Positions 25,422 through 38,272 of a stretch of DNA of 64,000 nucleotides are shown here, piece by piece (positions within the stretch are counted from its first letter, which is position 1; each line of letters opens with the position of its first letter). Location of the stretch: contig OY282605.1 in NCBI GenBank assembly GCA_958298945.1, positions 891,811-955,810 of the forward strand, read 5' to 3'. Origin of the DNA: Atherix ibis (lineage: Eukaryota > Arthropoda > Insecta > Diptera > Athericidae). The notes under the pieces are model-generated. The model was not told where the DNA came from. It did not search any database and worked only from the letters and a program-made list of their open reading frames with translations. A program made the translations under genes and the position numbers.

Positions 25422-26092
25422 ATTGCAAAAAAAAGCCATGATATACGCGAAAAGTGCATTTGGACCTGGAAGTATCATTAAAAAGGGACTTTCTCCGTAA
25501 AATAACCCACTTTTTTTGGTCTAAACTACAAAATTTGATTCTGAAATATACAATGAACTACTAAAATGGCACCATAAGCCACAGGATATGAAAATTGACT
25601 AAATTTTTTTCCAGAACTTGCAATTTCGAAATTTGATTAGCCTCCAAAATTGTGCTATATTTTTTTTTGAAACTACTTAATAAAATCATGTTTACGGAGA
25701 CAAAGTTTAAAATTTTACAGCATTTAATTATAGCCCGAAATATAAGAAAAAGTTATTAAAAATTACTTCAAAAAAATCATATCCTACAAGAAATTGACTC
25801 ATAGACAACACGATCCTGAAACCACTATGGACTGAAGGACTCAAGTTTTTGTATTCGACAAAGCATTCCAATTCGCATCGAATCTAAAACCCTCCATTTC
25901 TGTTTGCTCTCAAAAAATTGTCAATGCTTTCTTTTACAAACGAATCAGTGTTATCCATTGTGATCATGTGCATCTTCCATTCTAATCCTTTACCAAGAAC
26001 AACTGTTGCCGAGATTTTTGAAATTTATAAAATAAATTATTCCATTTTTTAAATAAACATCGATCGGTACATATCGCCTCCATGTCCTTGTA

Positions 26093-26959
26093 TTGGGTTG
26101 TTCGGAAAGTAATTTCGTTTCATTATCCTGTTGATACACTATACCTTTCCTATTGACCAATTCTGGGCTTTTTTATTTAAGTGAATCATTCAATTTGTCC
26201 AACTGATACAGTACACTTCAGAATTGATCGTTTTGTTGCTCGGTAGAAGCTCAAAAGAAACGATTCCTTTGAAATCCCACCAAACAGCATAACCTTTTTT
26301 TGATGAATATTGGTTTTCGAAGTGCTTTGAGTCGGATCATCTTTTCTACTACAGGATCTTTTGCGCTTAACATTATTGTAGACAACCCATTTCTCGTACC
26401 CAGTGATGATACGCTTCAAAAATGGATCATTTTTTTGGCGTTTGAGAAGCAAATCACAAACGTCAATGCGATGGCACAAATTTTTTTCCGTAAGATGAGG
26501 AACCCATATGTCGAGCTTTGAGAGTAAACCTAGCCGTTTCAGATGATCATGAACGGTCGAATTCAATAAATTTAATCTCTCAGGGATCTCACGAGTTGTT
26601 ATTCGCCAGTTTGCATCCATTAATACCTTTATTGTGTCTTTATCAGCTTCAACTCGCCTTCCAGAACGTGGTTCATCTTCGAGATCAAAATTGCCGGATC
26701 GATATTTTCCAAACCAGTTTTGGCATTGGCGCTCACTCAACTAGTAAAAAAGTAAAATGTGCCGAAAATTCTGTTTTTCAATTTCCATATTTGCAGAAAA
26801 AACTACTTTGCAGAATCAATCGATTTTTTACAAGCAAGCCTTGCTATGTCAACTGTCAAAATACATATGATTACGTGGCTTAAGTATGAAGTTGGTCGTA
26901 AAAAAGTACAATTAAGTCCTCTGTTGGGAAACAGCGAAATTACTTTCCGAACTACCCAA
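26093..26959 (-). mobile_element. mariner element, cecropia-like, internally deleted copy A
   Basis: Terminal inverted repeats ttgggttgttcggaaagtaa are flanked by TA on both sides. Compared with the fuller copy at 31665-32950, the segment right after the left terminal repeat is lost up to the cattatcctgttg block, removing the 3' part of the transposase including its third catalytic Asp. A second gap removes the N-terminal coding region near 26745. The element is non-autonomous. Confidence 0.9.
26150..26740 (-). pseudogene. mariner transposase remnant (copy A)
   Basis: The minus-strand frame begins at SERQCQNWF and retains the helix-turn-helix region, WVPHLTEKN and part of the catalytic core. 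The first catalytic Asp of the usual TGDEKW motif is Tyr here (TGYEKW). The second and third Asp motifs are absent or out of frame because of the internal deletion. It resembles the cecropia/Hsmar1-type mariner subfamily. Confidence 0.85.
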
Positions 26960-29229
26960 TATTTTTCCTAAAAAAAATCTGCTCATTTTACAAATTGATA
27001 TCATTAAAAATACAAGAAATAAAAAATTATTTCTTTTTATTATTTTGAACTTTTTTCTGTTAAATACGTTTTCTAAGTGCATTTTAATTGTTGTAATATT
27101 TTTGTTTGTTTTGTTAATAATTTTAGTTTTAATAAATTGTATCCAATAGAACAATGCACTCGTAATAGAAGTTGTATCCGAATATATTGTTAGTTATTAT
27201 CATTTCAAAGACATTTTCCGACACTTAAGGCCATTTGGCGACTATTTAGAAACCCGCGACATGCAGTTTTCTTTTCAAACGGTCATCCATCTAAAGGTAG
27301 CAGAACAACTCCAACTGAACAGCAAACTGCATGCGGTTGCAGCTGTCAAAATATTATGGTAATGCAGAAAACTCCCACTGTCTTATCGCCAAAAATAGAC
27401 CTTGTTTGGATTTTGAAGTAGTAGTTCAAGTACTGCCACACATTTCAGTGTTTTGTTATGTGGCAGGATTGTTGTTTGACAGTTGAAATTTATTAATTTA
27501 GTAAAATATTGAATGAAACATCATTTATTTATAATAAATTTTAGCGCAATTGTAACGAATTGGTTCATTTGGTCGAAATTGGTTAATTTTTAACAGTATT
27601 CGTTAGCAGTTTCAGTCGGAATTGTCTTCCTACCATAAGTACTAACCGATCCCAATCCTGCTTAAATTCAGTGATCGAATGGGACAATATTATTTGGTAC
27701 AATTCTTAATTAGTATCATCTAATGAAAATTCAATAAAATTAATAATAATTTATTTCTAAGCTAAATAATTATGTTATTGTGAATTTTTTTAAATTTTCT
27801 TGTTAAATAACGAAATGACATTAGGCACATTTGGAAATCGGACCGTAATTTCGTTGAGTATTCTGGAATTGAGAACACTGCCCTGTTGCTCGCTCATATG
27901 TCGAGCGTAACGGAACTTGTGAAAACGGCGTGCGACAAAAATCGAATTTGTTCGTCTGATGATACGAACAGGTGACAATTTTGAACTGTGTCGGCATCGG
28001 AGGACCAACGACTGTCAAGCGGAACGGGTTAGAAATTCTCTTTCACAACTGAAATACGCCACCTGCCGCACAATAAAGGTAAGGTATCGAAACCAGATGT
28101 CAGAAACGTGCCTTTTGATTTGGTTTTCTCAATTTTTCTCTTCCATTTTTATCAAATTATTCACTAAATGTTATTTTATGATTTTCCTTTTTTGCTGCAA
28201 TCAGATTTGTTATAATTTTGTATTAATGGAATCTTTTTCTAAAAAAGAAAATTGTTTATCATTTGGTCATAGCGCTCAGACTTAACGGTAATGGTATCTC
28301 TTTCTTAATGTACAAAGAAATATTGTCTAATGACACCTTCAGACTAAAATGCATACGAGACGGTCATTTTTTCGGTACACAATGACTTCCTCTGAAGTTA
28401 TTTATGGATTTTCGGAAGCTTATATATGATAATTTGGCTTGTTCACATATCAACCAACCTAGAAATGAGCTTCTTTTCGGAAACGAAAGAACTACTTCAA
28501 AATTATCAATTTTGTAAAAAAGCTTTAAAAATTTACACAAATTTTTTGATTTAATTAAATAATAAATAATATAAAATGGCAAACTTTGATCTAAATTTTT
28601 TTTTTGTAAATGATGAATATTTTTATTCTTTTCTTAAATAATGGGGCTGTGTGCGTTCCCAACAATAAAATGGATATATCATTTTTTTATTGTAAAAAAT
28701 ACCAACAAAGACTGGGAAAAAAACTATAATTTGTACGAAATAAGAAAACAATTTTCATAAGAAAATAGAAAAATTTGTTTATTTGAATAAATTTTAATTT
28801 ACTTAAAAATAGAACTTGTTAACTGACAGTAAATGGAATTTTTTTTTTTGTAATAAGAAAAAATGTTTTCTTTCTTTTATTGCTGTTACGATTGACAATT
28901 TACTCTTATGCCTAAATGTTCTAAGTATGTTCTAAATATTTCCTCTTACAGCCTGAATTTTTAGCCCTCAAAATATACCAGAGCTCATCAATTGTTTTAA
29001 AAAACTATACTTACACTACAGAAACATATTTTTCAAAAAAAAAAAAAAAATCCTAAGGAAATTATAAAAAAAAAAAAAATTTTTTTAAAGAAATAAATTA
29101 TTTAAGAGAAAATAAAAAAAAACCATTAATTCTTCGAAAAATAAAATATTTCAGAAAAAAAGGTACCGGTACATAATAAAGTATAGTTATACTATATTAT
29201 TTAACGTGACTTAGTTGAATTGAAACGTA
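26960..29229. other. non-coding DNA with scattered repeat similarity
   Basis: Around 27420-27560, sequence such as cacacatttcagtgtt and gttatgtggc is shared with 61545-61610, indicating a dispersed repeat. At 28268-28295 there is similarity to the right end of the hairpin element at 16199-16337. A/T-rich, with A-runs near 29040-29090. Confidence 0.4.
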
Positions 29230-30094
29230 AAACCACGAGTCGCCTACTACTATTGGGATTGAGTTACGGTCAATCAACGCACCACCATTACTGGCAGTTA
29301 ACAGTTAATAATCAGTTACAAGCTGACTACTCTCCATCTGTTGGTAGCGAGGACTACCTAAACCTCTATTGTCATAAGCAGTGACAGCGCCCGAGATAAT
29401 TACCAGTATCTCTCATCAGCTATCCGGAGATCGTATCCGCGATATGGGTATTAACCACAGCCACTACGTTGCTGCCTAAAGCGCCTCACCATGTTGGACA
29501 CAGTGTGTTCCGAGACTGTGGAGCACCCCGACTCCCGTAGTACCAATTTTTCTTTTAAGACTACTTCGATTTGTACTCCGCTTATTAAGCTACGGTCAGG
29601 TATTTTATTAATCCCTAGGCACCGCTAAGCCAGCTCAGGTACGCGGATTCGCTAAGACCCGAAAGTACAACCGGAATCCACCTTCGTCTTTCACCCTGCG
29701 TGTCATTCACACACTCATGCACGCACCATTCTCGCTCTCCTCTCAAAAAGTGCCACGGCAAATCTATTAAGGCATTCATACCTCTCTCTCATACCCAAGA
29801 CACGACTCACATCCACACCGTCTTCATTCACGTCGATTCCACATGTACCTAAGTCACGCAAATCCCTGTAAAAGTACTTGCCACTCTCCTATGCCGCCCC
29901 ACAAGGGCATCTAGCCTTCACAGCTAGTCCACGCCTGTACAGGAACCCATTCATAATGGCGTGTCTCGTGAGTAAATACTCAAGGTACAGACCAAATTCA
30001 AATCCATACGCAGATGTAAAGCACACATCCGAAATAAACATTTGCGTCCATCTGCCATTCACACTCTCATGTCATTGACGTTGCCAAATTTCAA

Positions 30095-30150
30095 ACATTC
30101 TGTTCAGGACCAGTACACGCCGCTGGCGTGACTGGTCCTGAACAGAATGT
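30095..30150. repeat. hairpin-forming short inverted duplication inside the LINE
   Basis: Arms acattctgttcaggaccagt (30095-30114) and its exact complement (30131-30150) are followed inward by a further complementary hexamer pair (cacgcc/ggcgtg) with one unpaired base, leaving a 3-nt loop. Confidence 0.9.
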
Positions 30151-30327
30151 TATGAATCTCTTCATTCATAACCGATGTTGCAAGTGAGGCCAAAAGTTCA
30201 GTCTCTCTCCAACTTTTACTCCAAGGTACCGTACTTCTTGAGTGAATCGGACCACGACCGCCAAAAAACCCTTCAGCAATATACATACAGTTTTCCTTTC
30301 GGAAACATTCACTCCCATTCTATTCCC

Positions 30328-31028
30328 TCATTCAGACACCATCTGCATATAGCGCCTTCCCGCTATCTCTACTGCAGACCTACCCCTCCCCCCTCCCTCA
30401 ATCAAAAGTAGAAGATCATCCGCATATGCGATCACACCGCAACCAGACTCCTCCAACTGCACCAAGAGACCGCTCATCATCATATTCCAGATGGCGGGGC
30501 CGGCCACAGATCCCTGTGTGCAGCCACGCACAATCTGGCGAATAACCCTCCCATTGTTCCCGCACACTATCGCATAACATCCATGGAAGTAACTTCGCCA
30601 TAGAGAAGTTTCTTCACATGAAACCTCCACAAGCCACAATAATGCAATCCCATCGCAGGCAGTTGAACGCACTTCGAAAATCCACAAACACACCACATAT
30701 GTTACGTACTTATTCTCACTATCAGCAATATACCGTCTTACACACATCCAAACGTCCTCAGTCGATTTACCTTTCGTAAATTCATACTGAGAGCCGGATA
30801 AATCACATTCAGACGGTGTACCATCATCCGCTCAAGGACCTTGCCGAATACTGGCAGTAAGCATATCGGCTTATAGGAGGCCGGATCAGTCCGTATCCCG
30901 TCCGGAGACTTGGGAAGGATAAACACGTCTCCAACTTTCCATTCACTCGGAAATACACCACTCTCCAGGCATTCACCGCACAGGCTACTTACATGTGCAG
31001 GAATAGTCCGCCAAACACTCCTCATCAT
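30328..31028 (-). pseudogene. R1-like reverse transcriptase remnant
   Basis: Two frames on the minus strand together carry reverse-transcriptase blocks in order: ASYKPICLLPVFGKVLERMM (31028-30738), GCTQGSVAGPAIWNMMMSGL, and the catalytic YADDLLLL (about 30411-30430). A frameshift near 30740 separates the parts. The catalytic YADD is intact, but there is no complete ORF. The enzyme would copy its own RNA at the target site; this copy cannot. Clade placement (R1-like rather than LOA or I) is by eye. Confidence 0.8.
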
Positions 31029-31030
31029 TT

Positions 31031-31662
31031 GACCAGTCCATAATAAACTATAATAAAATTATTGCAATTAACTTGTATGTTTTTGTACGTGAACTGACTT
31101 GAAAATGGGTGGTGACATTGTCGTAAAAAGATAAAAATCCGCCTAGACGACTGACAAAACAAAAACGAAAACTGCTTCTAGTGTTAAAGTTTTATTTGAA
31201 TTTTATTACCGTTTTTTTTAGATAATATCATTTTTGACGGCCACCATAAATGCTTCTGCAAATATTTCGTTTTTGTTACGCTAAAAAAAATCAAAAAAAT
31301 CACTTGTCTAGTCACGCTCTCCCATTAACAGTTTCTACTACTCTTAATGCGCCGAACACAAAATTCTGACAAGAGACTGAAAAGGTGCTGTCGACATATT
31401 TTTATATCTTCACAATCTTATGGGAGTGCACACAATTGCGAACAACAACGAAAACAGGTTATCTCGTTCACTACTGCACAGATTTAAGTCGGATCTCTTT
31501 AATTTTCTGTCCTGTTAGCAGTGCTGCCAATTTTCACATTGGTCATTTTTATTCATGTGGCAGCATTATAGTTAATTGAAATTAAAAGTATATGCCATAA
31601 TATATAAATAATAAACGAATTAAAATAAAATTTATAGAACTTGTCGCAATTGCGTTTTAATA
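31031..31662. repeat. diverged dispersed repeat
   Basis: The part 31340-31610 has the same order of short blocks as 61385-61610 (cgaacacaa..tc.gacaag; cacaatcttat.ggagtgcaca; tgtggc). This indicates an old shared interspersed element, not a gene. Boundaries are unclear. Confidence 0.45.
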
Positions 31663-31664
31663 TA

Positions 31665-32950
31665 TTGGGTTGTCTGGGAAGTAATTTCGTTTTTTTTTAT
31701 AAAAATTAAAGACGATTTTCTTATAGTCATTTAATATTTTATTCAATTAAATATTGTCCAGTCTGATCCAATACCCTTTACCATCTTTCTGGCAGTAGCA
31801 TGATTCCACGCTTATAAAATTTTTGTTCTTTGCTGGCAAAAAACTGATCCAAGTGATTTTTGACCTCCTCATTTGAATTAAACGTTTTACCGTCTAAAAA
31901 ATTTTGAAGATAACCAAACAAATGATAATCGGAAGGTGCTAGATCTGGAGAGTATGATGGGTGTGGCAGCATATCCCATCCAAGCTCTAAAAGCTTTTGG
32001 CTAGTGGTCAAACTTGTATGTGGTTTTGCATTATCCTGTTGGAACACTATACCTTTCCTATTGACCAATTCGGGCCTTTTTTCTTTAAGTGAATCATTCA
32101 ATTTGTTCAATTGATGACAGTACACTTCAGAATTAATCGTTGTGTTACTCGGTAAAAGCTCAAAATAAACGATTCCTTTAAAATCCCACCAAACAGATAG
32201 TATAACCTTTTTTTGATGAATATTGACTTTCGAAGTGCTTTGAGCCGGTTAATCTTTTCTACTCCAGGATTTTTTGAGCTTAACATTGTTGTAGACAACC
32301 CATTTCTCGTCCCCAGTGATGATACGCTTCAAAAATGGATCATTTTCTTGGCGTTTGAGAAGCAAATCACAAACGACAATGCGATGGCACACATTTTTTC
32401 CCGTAAGAAGATGAGGAACCCATATGTCAAGCTTTGAGATAAAACCTAGCCGTTTCAAATGATCATGAACGGTCGTATTGGACAAATTTAATCTCTCAGC
32501 GATCTCACGAGTTCTTATTCGCCGGTTTGCATCAATTAATGCCTTTATTGTGTCTTCATCAACTTCAACTGGCCTTCCAGAACGTGGTGCATCTTCGAGA
32601 TCAAAATTGCCGGATCGAAATTTTGCAAACCAGTTTTGGCACTGGCGCTCACTTAACACATCTTCTCCATACATATCGGATAATTTTTTTCTTGCTTGAA
32701 CAGCATTTTTATCTTTTCTATAGTAAAAAAAGTAAAATATGCTGAAAATGCTGTTTTTCACTTTCCATATTTAAAAGGGTATCAACCAAAAACTACTTTG
32801 CAGAATCAATCGATTTTTTCACAAGCAAGCCTTGCTATGTCAGCTGTCAAAATACATATGATTATGCGGCATAAGTATGAAGTTGGTTGTGAAAAAATAC
32901 AATTAAGTCCTCTGTTGGGAAGCAACGAAATTACTTTCCGAACAACCCAA
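31665..32950 (-). mobile_element. mariner element, cecropia-like, near full-length copy B
   Basis: 1286 bp with terminal inverted repeats beginning ttgggttgt on both ends (left ttgggttgtctgggaagtaa, right complement ttgggttgttcggaaagtaa) and TA at 31663-31664 and 32951-32952. It carries a frameshifted transposase on the minus strand and is the same family as 26093-26959. Confidence 0.95.
31739..32761 (-). pseudogene. mariner transposase, frameshifted (copy B)
   Basis: The coding region spans about 340 codons but is split over three frames: 32761-32249 (N-terminal DNA-binding part, WVPHLLTGKN, first catalytic motif TGDEKW), 32298-32107, and 32125-31778 (second motif QQDNAKPH, third motif SPDLAPSDYHLF). 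A stop replaces the codon after the ERW motif, followed by an otherwise readable tail to 31739. All three catalytic Asp of the DD34D triad are still encoded, though not in one frame. It is a recently inactivated copy. Confidence 0.9.
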
Positions 32951-33107
32951 TAGTCTTTCAATCGAAAAAATTAATCTTTTAATACAGTATTTTTGATTAA
33001 ACAATTTTCGTTCAAGTTAAATTAGAGTCAATCTAATATATTTGATAGACAAACGAGTTTATCTAAAATTATTTTGAATTTTTTTTTATAACCCCGAAAG
33101 CATTATA

Positions 33108-34108
33108 TTGGGTTGATGCAAGAGTTATGACCGTTTTTTATGATCCTAGGTAAAAAACATGTTTCTTCAGAAATGATGAATAGTATCTTCTTTTAAATGA
33201 TTCCATTGTATAAAGGATGTTTTCCCGCTACTTTCTATTCAGTTTTGGCATGGCCAGAGTACAGTGAAGAATCCTTGTATTTTTTCAAAATGTCGGTCGA
33301 TAAAGTGCATTTACGTCATTGTTTACTTTATGAATTCCGTAAAGACAATACCGCGAGTGTGGAGCAGATGCCATTAAAGTTCGACCGGTACGAAGATGGT
33401 TTACAAAATTCCGATCTGGGGATTTTTCAGTAATTGATAAACCACATACCGGACGGTCATTAAAGTCTGATGACGACAAGTTAAAAGTCATAATTGACAC
33501 CAATCCACGTCTAACCACCAGGGAGATTGCGTCGATAATGGGAGTCAACCAAACAACCGTATTAAGACATTTGAAGATGAGAAATGGGTCGTGTACAACA
33601 ACGACCCATTTTGTGTATTTTGAACTCTTGGTGTTGTGTATTTTGAACTCTTGGAACGCAATCAGACAATTACAGCAGAACGATATTGTCAGTAATTATC
33701 CAAATTGAACATCGCCCTTCAAAAGGATAGACCAGAATTGGTAAACAGAAAAGGGGTAGTGTTCAATCACGACAACACAAGCTAAAGGAGTTGAATTGGG
33801 ATGTTATCAAGCATCCACCGTATTCTCCAGATCTTGCTCCTTCTGATTTTTATTTATTCCGATCACTGCAAAATTTTTTAAATGATAAAAAATTTGATAC
33901 AATAGAGCAGGTAAAAACATCCCTAACTACATTTTTCTCATCAAAATTCACGGAATTTTAAACTAATGATATTAATAAGTTGATAGAAAGATGGGAGAAG
34001 GTTATAAGAACGGATAGAAATTGATTAAATAAATAATACAAATCTAAAAAAAAATGTTTAATAGTATACTATATGTAAAAAACGGTCATAACTTTTGCAT
34101 CAACCCGA
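33108..34108 (+). mobile_element. mariner element of a second lineage, decayed
   Basis: 1001 bp. The ends ttgggttgatgcaagagtta and its complement (one mismatch in the outer 8 bp) are flanked by TA at 33106-33107 and 34109-34110. It contains a broken transposase on the plus strand. Confidence 0.93.
33290..34024 (+). pseudogene. mariner transposase, decayed
   Basis: The ATG at 33290 opens an N-terminus (MSVDKVHLRHCLLYEFRKDN), followed by deletions and frameshifts. Later frames show NPRLTTREIASIMGVNQTTV, then FNHDNT (second catalytic Asp), HPPYSPDLAPSDFYLF (third Asp) and a tail ending INKLIERWEKVIRTDRN before the stop at 34022-34024. The segment that should hold the first catalytic Asp is deleted, with a local 20-bp tandem duplication near 33610-33655 at the damage point. 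Confidence 0.88.
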
Positions 34109-34110
34109 TA

Positions 34111-36889
34111 GTTACCTATGTATATATAGTATGAGTACCAACAAAATAAAAAAAAAAATAACTATTATTTTTTTTATTACTAATTCGGATATGAATATGA
34201 GAGTTTCAGCTTTTTCGTCCATTTAAAATATGAATTTTCGATGATAAGTAGTAGTAAAAGACTTAATAAATTTGTCGTAAAAGTTTTTTTATTTGATTCA
34301 TTGTTAAATGGGCAAGTGTATGAAAATAATAATGCAATAAAACATTAACTACTGGTGATGATAGTGGTGATACTGGATTTTAGATATCGGTCGGTGGATG
34401 GAGTTCAAACTGTGCTGCTCTCACATCGCTGACCATGATGATAGTTTTGCGGCTGGTGAAAAACAATAACGGATAACAAACTCAACAAGAGCTTATACTT
34501 GTAGGCCAAGCACGTACTTGTGAAATTTCTGCCGCAATTCGGACGTGTTGAATTTGTCACCGACAACGCCCGTTCGACTGACTAGCCCCAGACTTACAAT
34601 GAACTAATAACTTAAGTCTCGGTAAAAAAAAAAACAACAAAAAAACAACCCGAATACCTGTGGTACAGATCTCATAAACGTGACAATGCATCTGGTGGCC
34701 ATTGTTGTGAGAAGTTGCGTAATTGTCGTCACGACGAAACATACGTCGACCGTATTAAGACATCATATGTCGTCCAATCATCGTAATAAGATTGACGGAA
34801 AAGAGTACAGTAACAATTGTAGCAGTAGCCAAGATTCGTTTTGAAATGAAGAACATTTTCGTGTCTTAAAAAGCAAAGAACAATTAATTCGATTCGCAGC
34901 CAAATCAAATAAAAGCAATATTCCTTACCTCTACCATCCCCTTCCCCACCACCTAAACTATCATATAAGAAATTATACTATATAAATTTGAATTTTTCTT
35001 ATTTATTTTTGATATTTTTTAATTTGTTTAAATTTTAATGCTTTGTTGTTTTTTTTTTATTTTTTACTTTTCTCAATTCAAATATTGACAATTTATTGTA
35101 GCTTTATTCGAAGTACAGAAACTACTCTCATTCGTTGGAGTTTTTCTTTTAGCATTTGATGACCTTCTTCTTCTGTCATCAACACAGTAATTCGCCTACT
35201 AGCAAACTTTTGGGCACACTATCATCATCAGCAGTCCCTGTGGCCGGTTGGATGGAACATTGCGTGCGAGGTCGCAACTTTAGACAGAAATCCTGTTACC
35301 GTCAAAACGAGTCCAAAGGCCAACAAACAGCAATTTTTTGATGAATATGAACTAAGCCAACACAGAAACTGCCTGAAGAGAAAATTTCATATCCGTACAA
35401 GTTGAAATGTACTTAGTGGTTCTTTTGCCAAAAAGGCAAAGGGGAGAGGGGGTGGTTAGCGCTGCATTTGCGATAACCAACAACTAGTGAACGTTGACCG
35501 AAGAGTAGCCAGCTACCTTACGTGACTGCGACCGCTACTGTACCTTGTGGGAGGCATGTACACATCTAGGTTGTCCCGGCTACCTAGGATTTTATCGTCT
35601 TAATATCATAACGCGGTTGCAATTGCTCCAAATGTTTATTATATCTTCAGTACTGAATAAACAGCCATTCGGCCATTGTTCCAGGCCCCCATCAAGCCCA
35701 AACTGCACTCTACCGTAATTCAACTTTTCTGCTTTCATAACATTTCTTCTAGTTTTTATGATTTTGCCATTTTTGTTCGTCTCTCATACCAGTTCTAATT
35801 CGGTGTCACCTTCACAATTTATTTTCAGAACAAATTGTGTCATATTTTATAGACTTTTCTATCTTCACTGGAATAAACCAGATCTTATGTATTTGGTAAA
35901 ATTTACGAATAGCAAATAGAATACCCAAAGAGAGTTAGTTCATCATAAAAATGAAGATTGGTTATTAAGGGTGTTAGCAAAAACACTTTACGTTCATTTC
36001 CTTTGATCAATTATTAATATTAGTAGTAATTTATTAATAAATTATCCTTTGCAGTTATATAGGCTAAAAACTACTTCGCTAGTAAAAAAAAAAATAAAAT
36101 GATGATGAAAATATAATATTTTGCCTGGAAATTATTATTATTGTATTATCAAAATGCCGCGTAAAATTTATTAAATATTTTCAATTCGAATATGTTATGC
36201 AAAATATTCCATGTAATTTTTTTAAAATCAAAATTTAATATTGACATTCAGTATTTACCCAAAAAAATCTAACCTAAAATATTCATATTAAAAATAAAAT
36301 TAATTATTTAAATTACGCGAAGCAATTTTGTTTGTTTTATTTTTTAAATTTTAGTTTCAATTGTAATTGAAATAAATTTAAAAAAATAAATTGTTGCTTA
36401 TAGTGCGCCTTAAGATCCGGTATCATTTTTGGTTTAATCTCGTACACGATTAAATCGTACTCAGTTGACGTTATAATATCTTGAAACAATGCCATTTTCA
36501 TAGTAAATTTGGCACAAATTCATTTATCTTATAGGAAAATTGTCAATTTATCTTTTTACATTATTCGATCGCAAATGTTTAATGTAATTTTTGGCAAACA
36601 AATTATCGCATTTAATATGTTTCTCTTGCAGAATAACTGAGCCTCTTCTGGTAAAATTGCAGCCTTTCCTTTCACAAAGCTCCCCATGTAGTACAAGTTT
36701 CTATCTCGTTCAGTAACTACATATGTGTGATCTTATAACAGGATGATAAGTGTAGTTATGTTCCTGTAGTGCCAAATTTGGAGTAATTATGTCCTATTTT
36801 TAGGATAGGACATAATTGACTATTTTTTCTTCACCAAAATAAAACAAAATACTTGAAATCATGTCATATTGATAGTGTCGATGACATCC
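34111..36889. other. non-coding DNA
   Basis: No gene, RNA or repeat is recognised; very A/T-rich from 35990 to 36600. Confidence 0.45.
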
Positions 36890-38272
36890 AAAAGAGTTTA
36901 ACCGAGGATCTGAGAGCGATTCTAGTTCAGAAATTCAATCTTCCATTCTGCACCTTCCCAATAAAAAAGCTCCTGGTTATGATCTAATAACAGCTTCTAT
37001 TCTGAAGCAAATTTCTCGAAAAGCTTTAGTTTTAATTACATACATTTTCAATTGTATCCTGCGCACAACCCATTTTCCCTTATTCTGGAAATTTTCTGTC
37101 ATTAAAATGATTCCTAAACCAAATAAACCCATTAATTCTCCTTCCTCCTATAGCCCTATCGGCTTCTTACCAATCCTTGGTAAGACTTCTGAAAAAATCC
37201 TATTAAAACGACTCTGCCCAGTCCTAGTTAATAAAAAAATTATTCCTGATCACCAATTTGGCTTCCGATCTGAACACTCCATAATCCAGCAATGCCATCG
37301 CATTGGATCCTCTCTTGAAAGGAAAGAGTATTGCCCAGGAGTATTTTTAGATATATCACGAGCTTTTGATCGTATGTAGCATCATAGACTACTTTGGAAA
37401 CTCAAGAGCTTTCTTCCTTCAACATCCTAACTTATCACAAATTCATATCTCCCCCAACGTCATTTCCAAATTACAATTAACTTAGAATCCTCGAAAATAT
37501 AGCCTATTCTAACCGGAGTCTTACAAGGTAGTATATAAAATATATATTTTATATAATATTTATACCCATGACATTTCATCTGATCCTAATACTATCATTG
37601 CTACTTATGCAGATGATACGATCATACTTACTACCCATAAAAATCCTGGCATAGCTTCCAACAATTTACAATCTCATATCTACAACCTTCAATCCTAGTT
37701 TAAAAGATGGAAAGTGAGCGATTAACAAGGAACCAACTTAGTAGACTAAAAAAACTACTTGAAGCCATTAGATGTTACCTACAACTTCTCAGATTTCTGA
37801 CAAACGCTCCAAACTACCAATCCAAAGTAAACTTCTAATCTACAATAAAATTATAAAACCAATTTGTACATATGGAATTGAACTTTAGGGTTTAACGAAA
37901 CGTTCCAATTTCTAACTCGTTCAGGCTTTACAATCCAAGCTCCTCCGTAAAATTGTTGATGCCCCCCTTTTTATGTTCGTAACAATGTAATACATCATGA
38001 TCTAAATGTTCCCTTTGTTCAGGATCGGTGCATTTCCCACTATTAAAAATTTCACACCCGTTTATCCTATCATCATAATCCACTTGTGAGAGAATTGTGC
38101 TATACTGCCCTCCCCGGAAACACTCATCGGAAACTTAAGAGACAATGGCCTAGAGATTTTCTAGAGGAATCTAATTTCCATTAGTTGGAGAAATGCCGAT
38201 GGGTTATGTAAATCTGCTTGTTACAATACAATTGTAGTTGCAGATAAAAAAAATAAAAAAATAAAGAATTAT
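36890..38272 (+). mobile_element. Jockey-like LINE, copy 2 (5'-truncated)
   Basis: This is the longest contiguous copy of the family also seen at 685-1535 and 58460-61075. It ends in an A-rich tail (aaaaaaaataaaaaaataaag, about 38246-38268), the usual signature of 3' priming by a LINE. The 5' part, including any endonuclease domain, is missing. Confidence 0.85.
36950..38190 (+). pseudogene. Jockey-like reverse transcriptase, broken
   Basis: The plus-strand reading carries NKKAPGYDLI (about 36963), then an open piece 37107-37379 with SYSPIGFLPILGKTSEKILL, IIPDHQFGFRSEHS and FLDISRAFDRM. After a stop it continues to the catalytic YADDTIILTT (about 37605-37635) and a C-terminal tail to about 38190. 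Several stops and frameshifts separate these blocks, so no active enzyme is encoded. Matching segments in the other two copies confirm it as one family. Confidence 0.85.

Larger units (their letters stand above)
29230..31030 (-). mobile_element. R1-clade-like LINE fragment
   Basis: Read on the minus strand, this is the 3' part of a non-LTR retrotransposon: a reverse-transcriptase remnant at about 30330-31030 followed by a more GC-rich 3' region to about 29230. Composition is clearly unlike the surrounding DNA. No poly-A end was identified. The 5' part is missing, and the coding part is interrupted by a hairpin-forming inverted duplication at 30095-30150. Confidence 0.75.
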
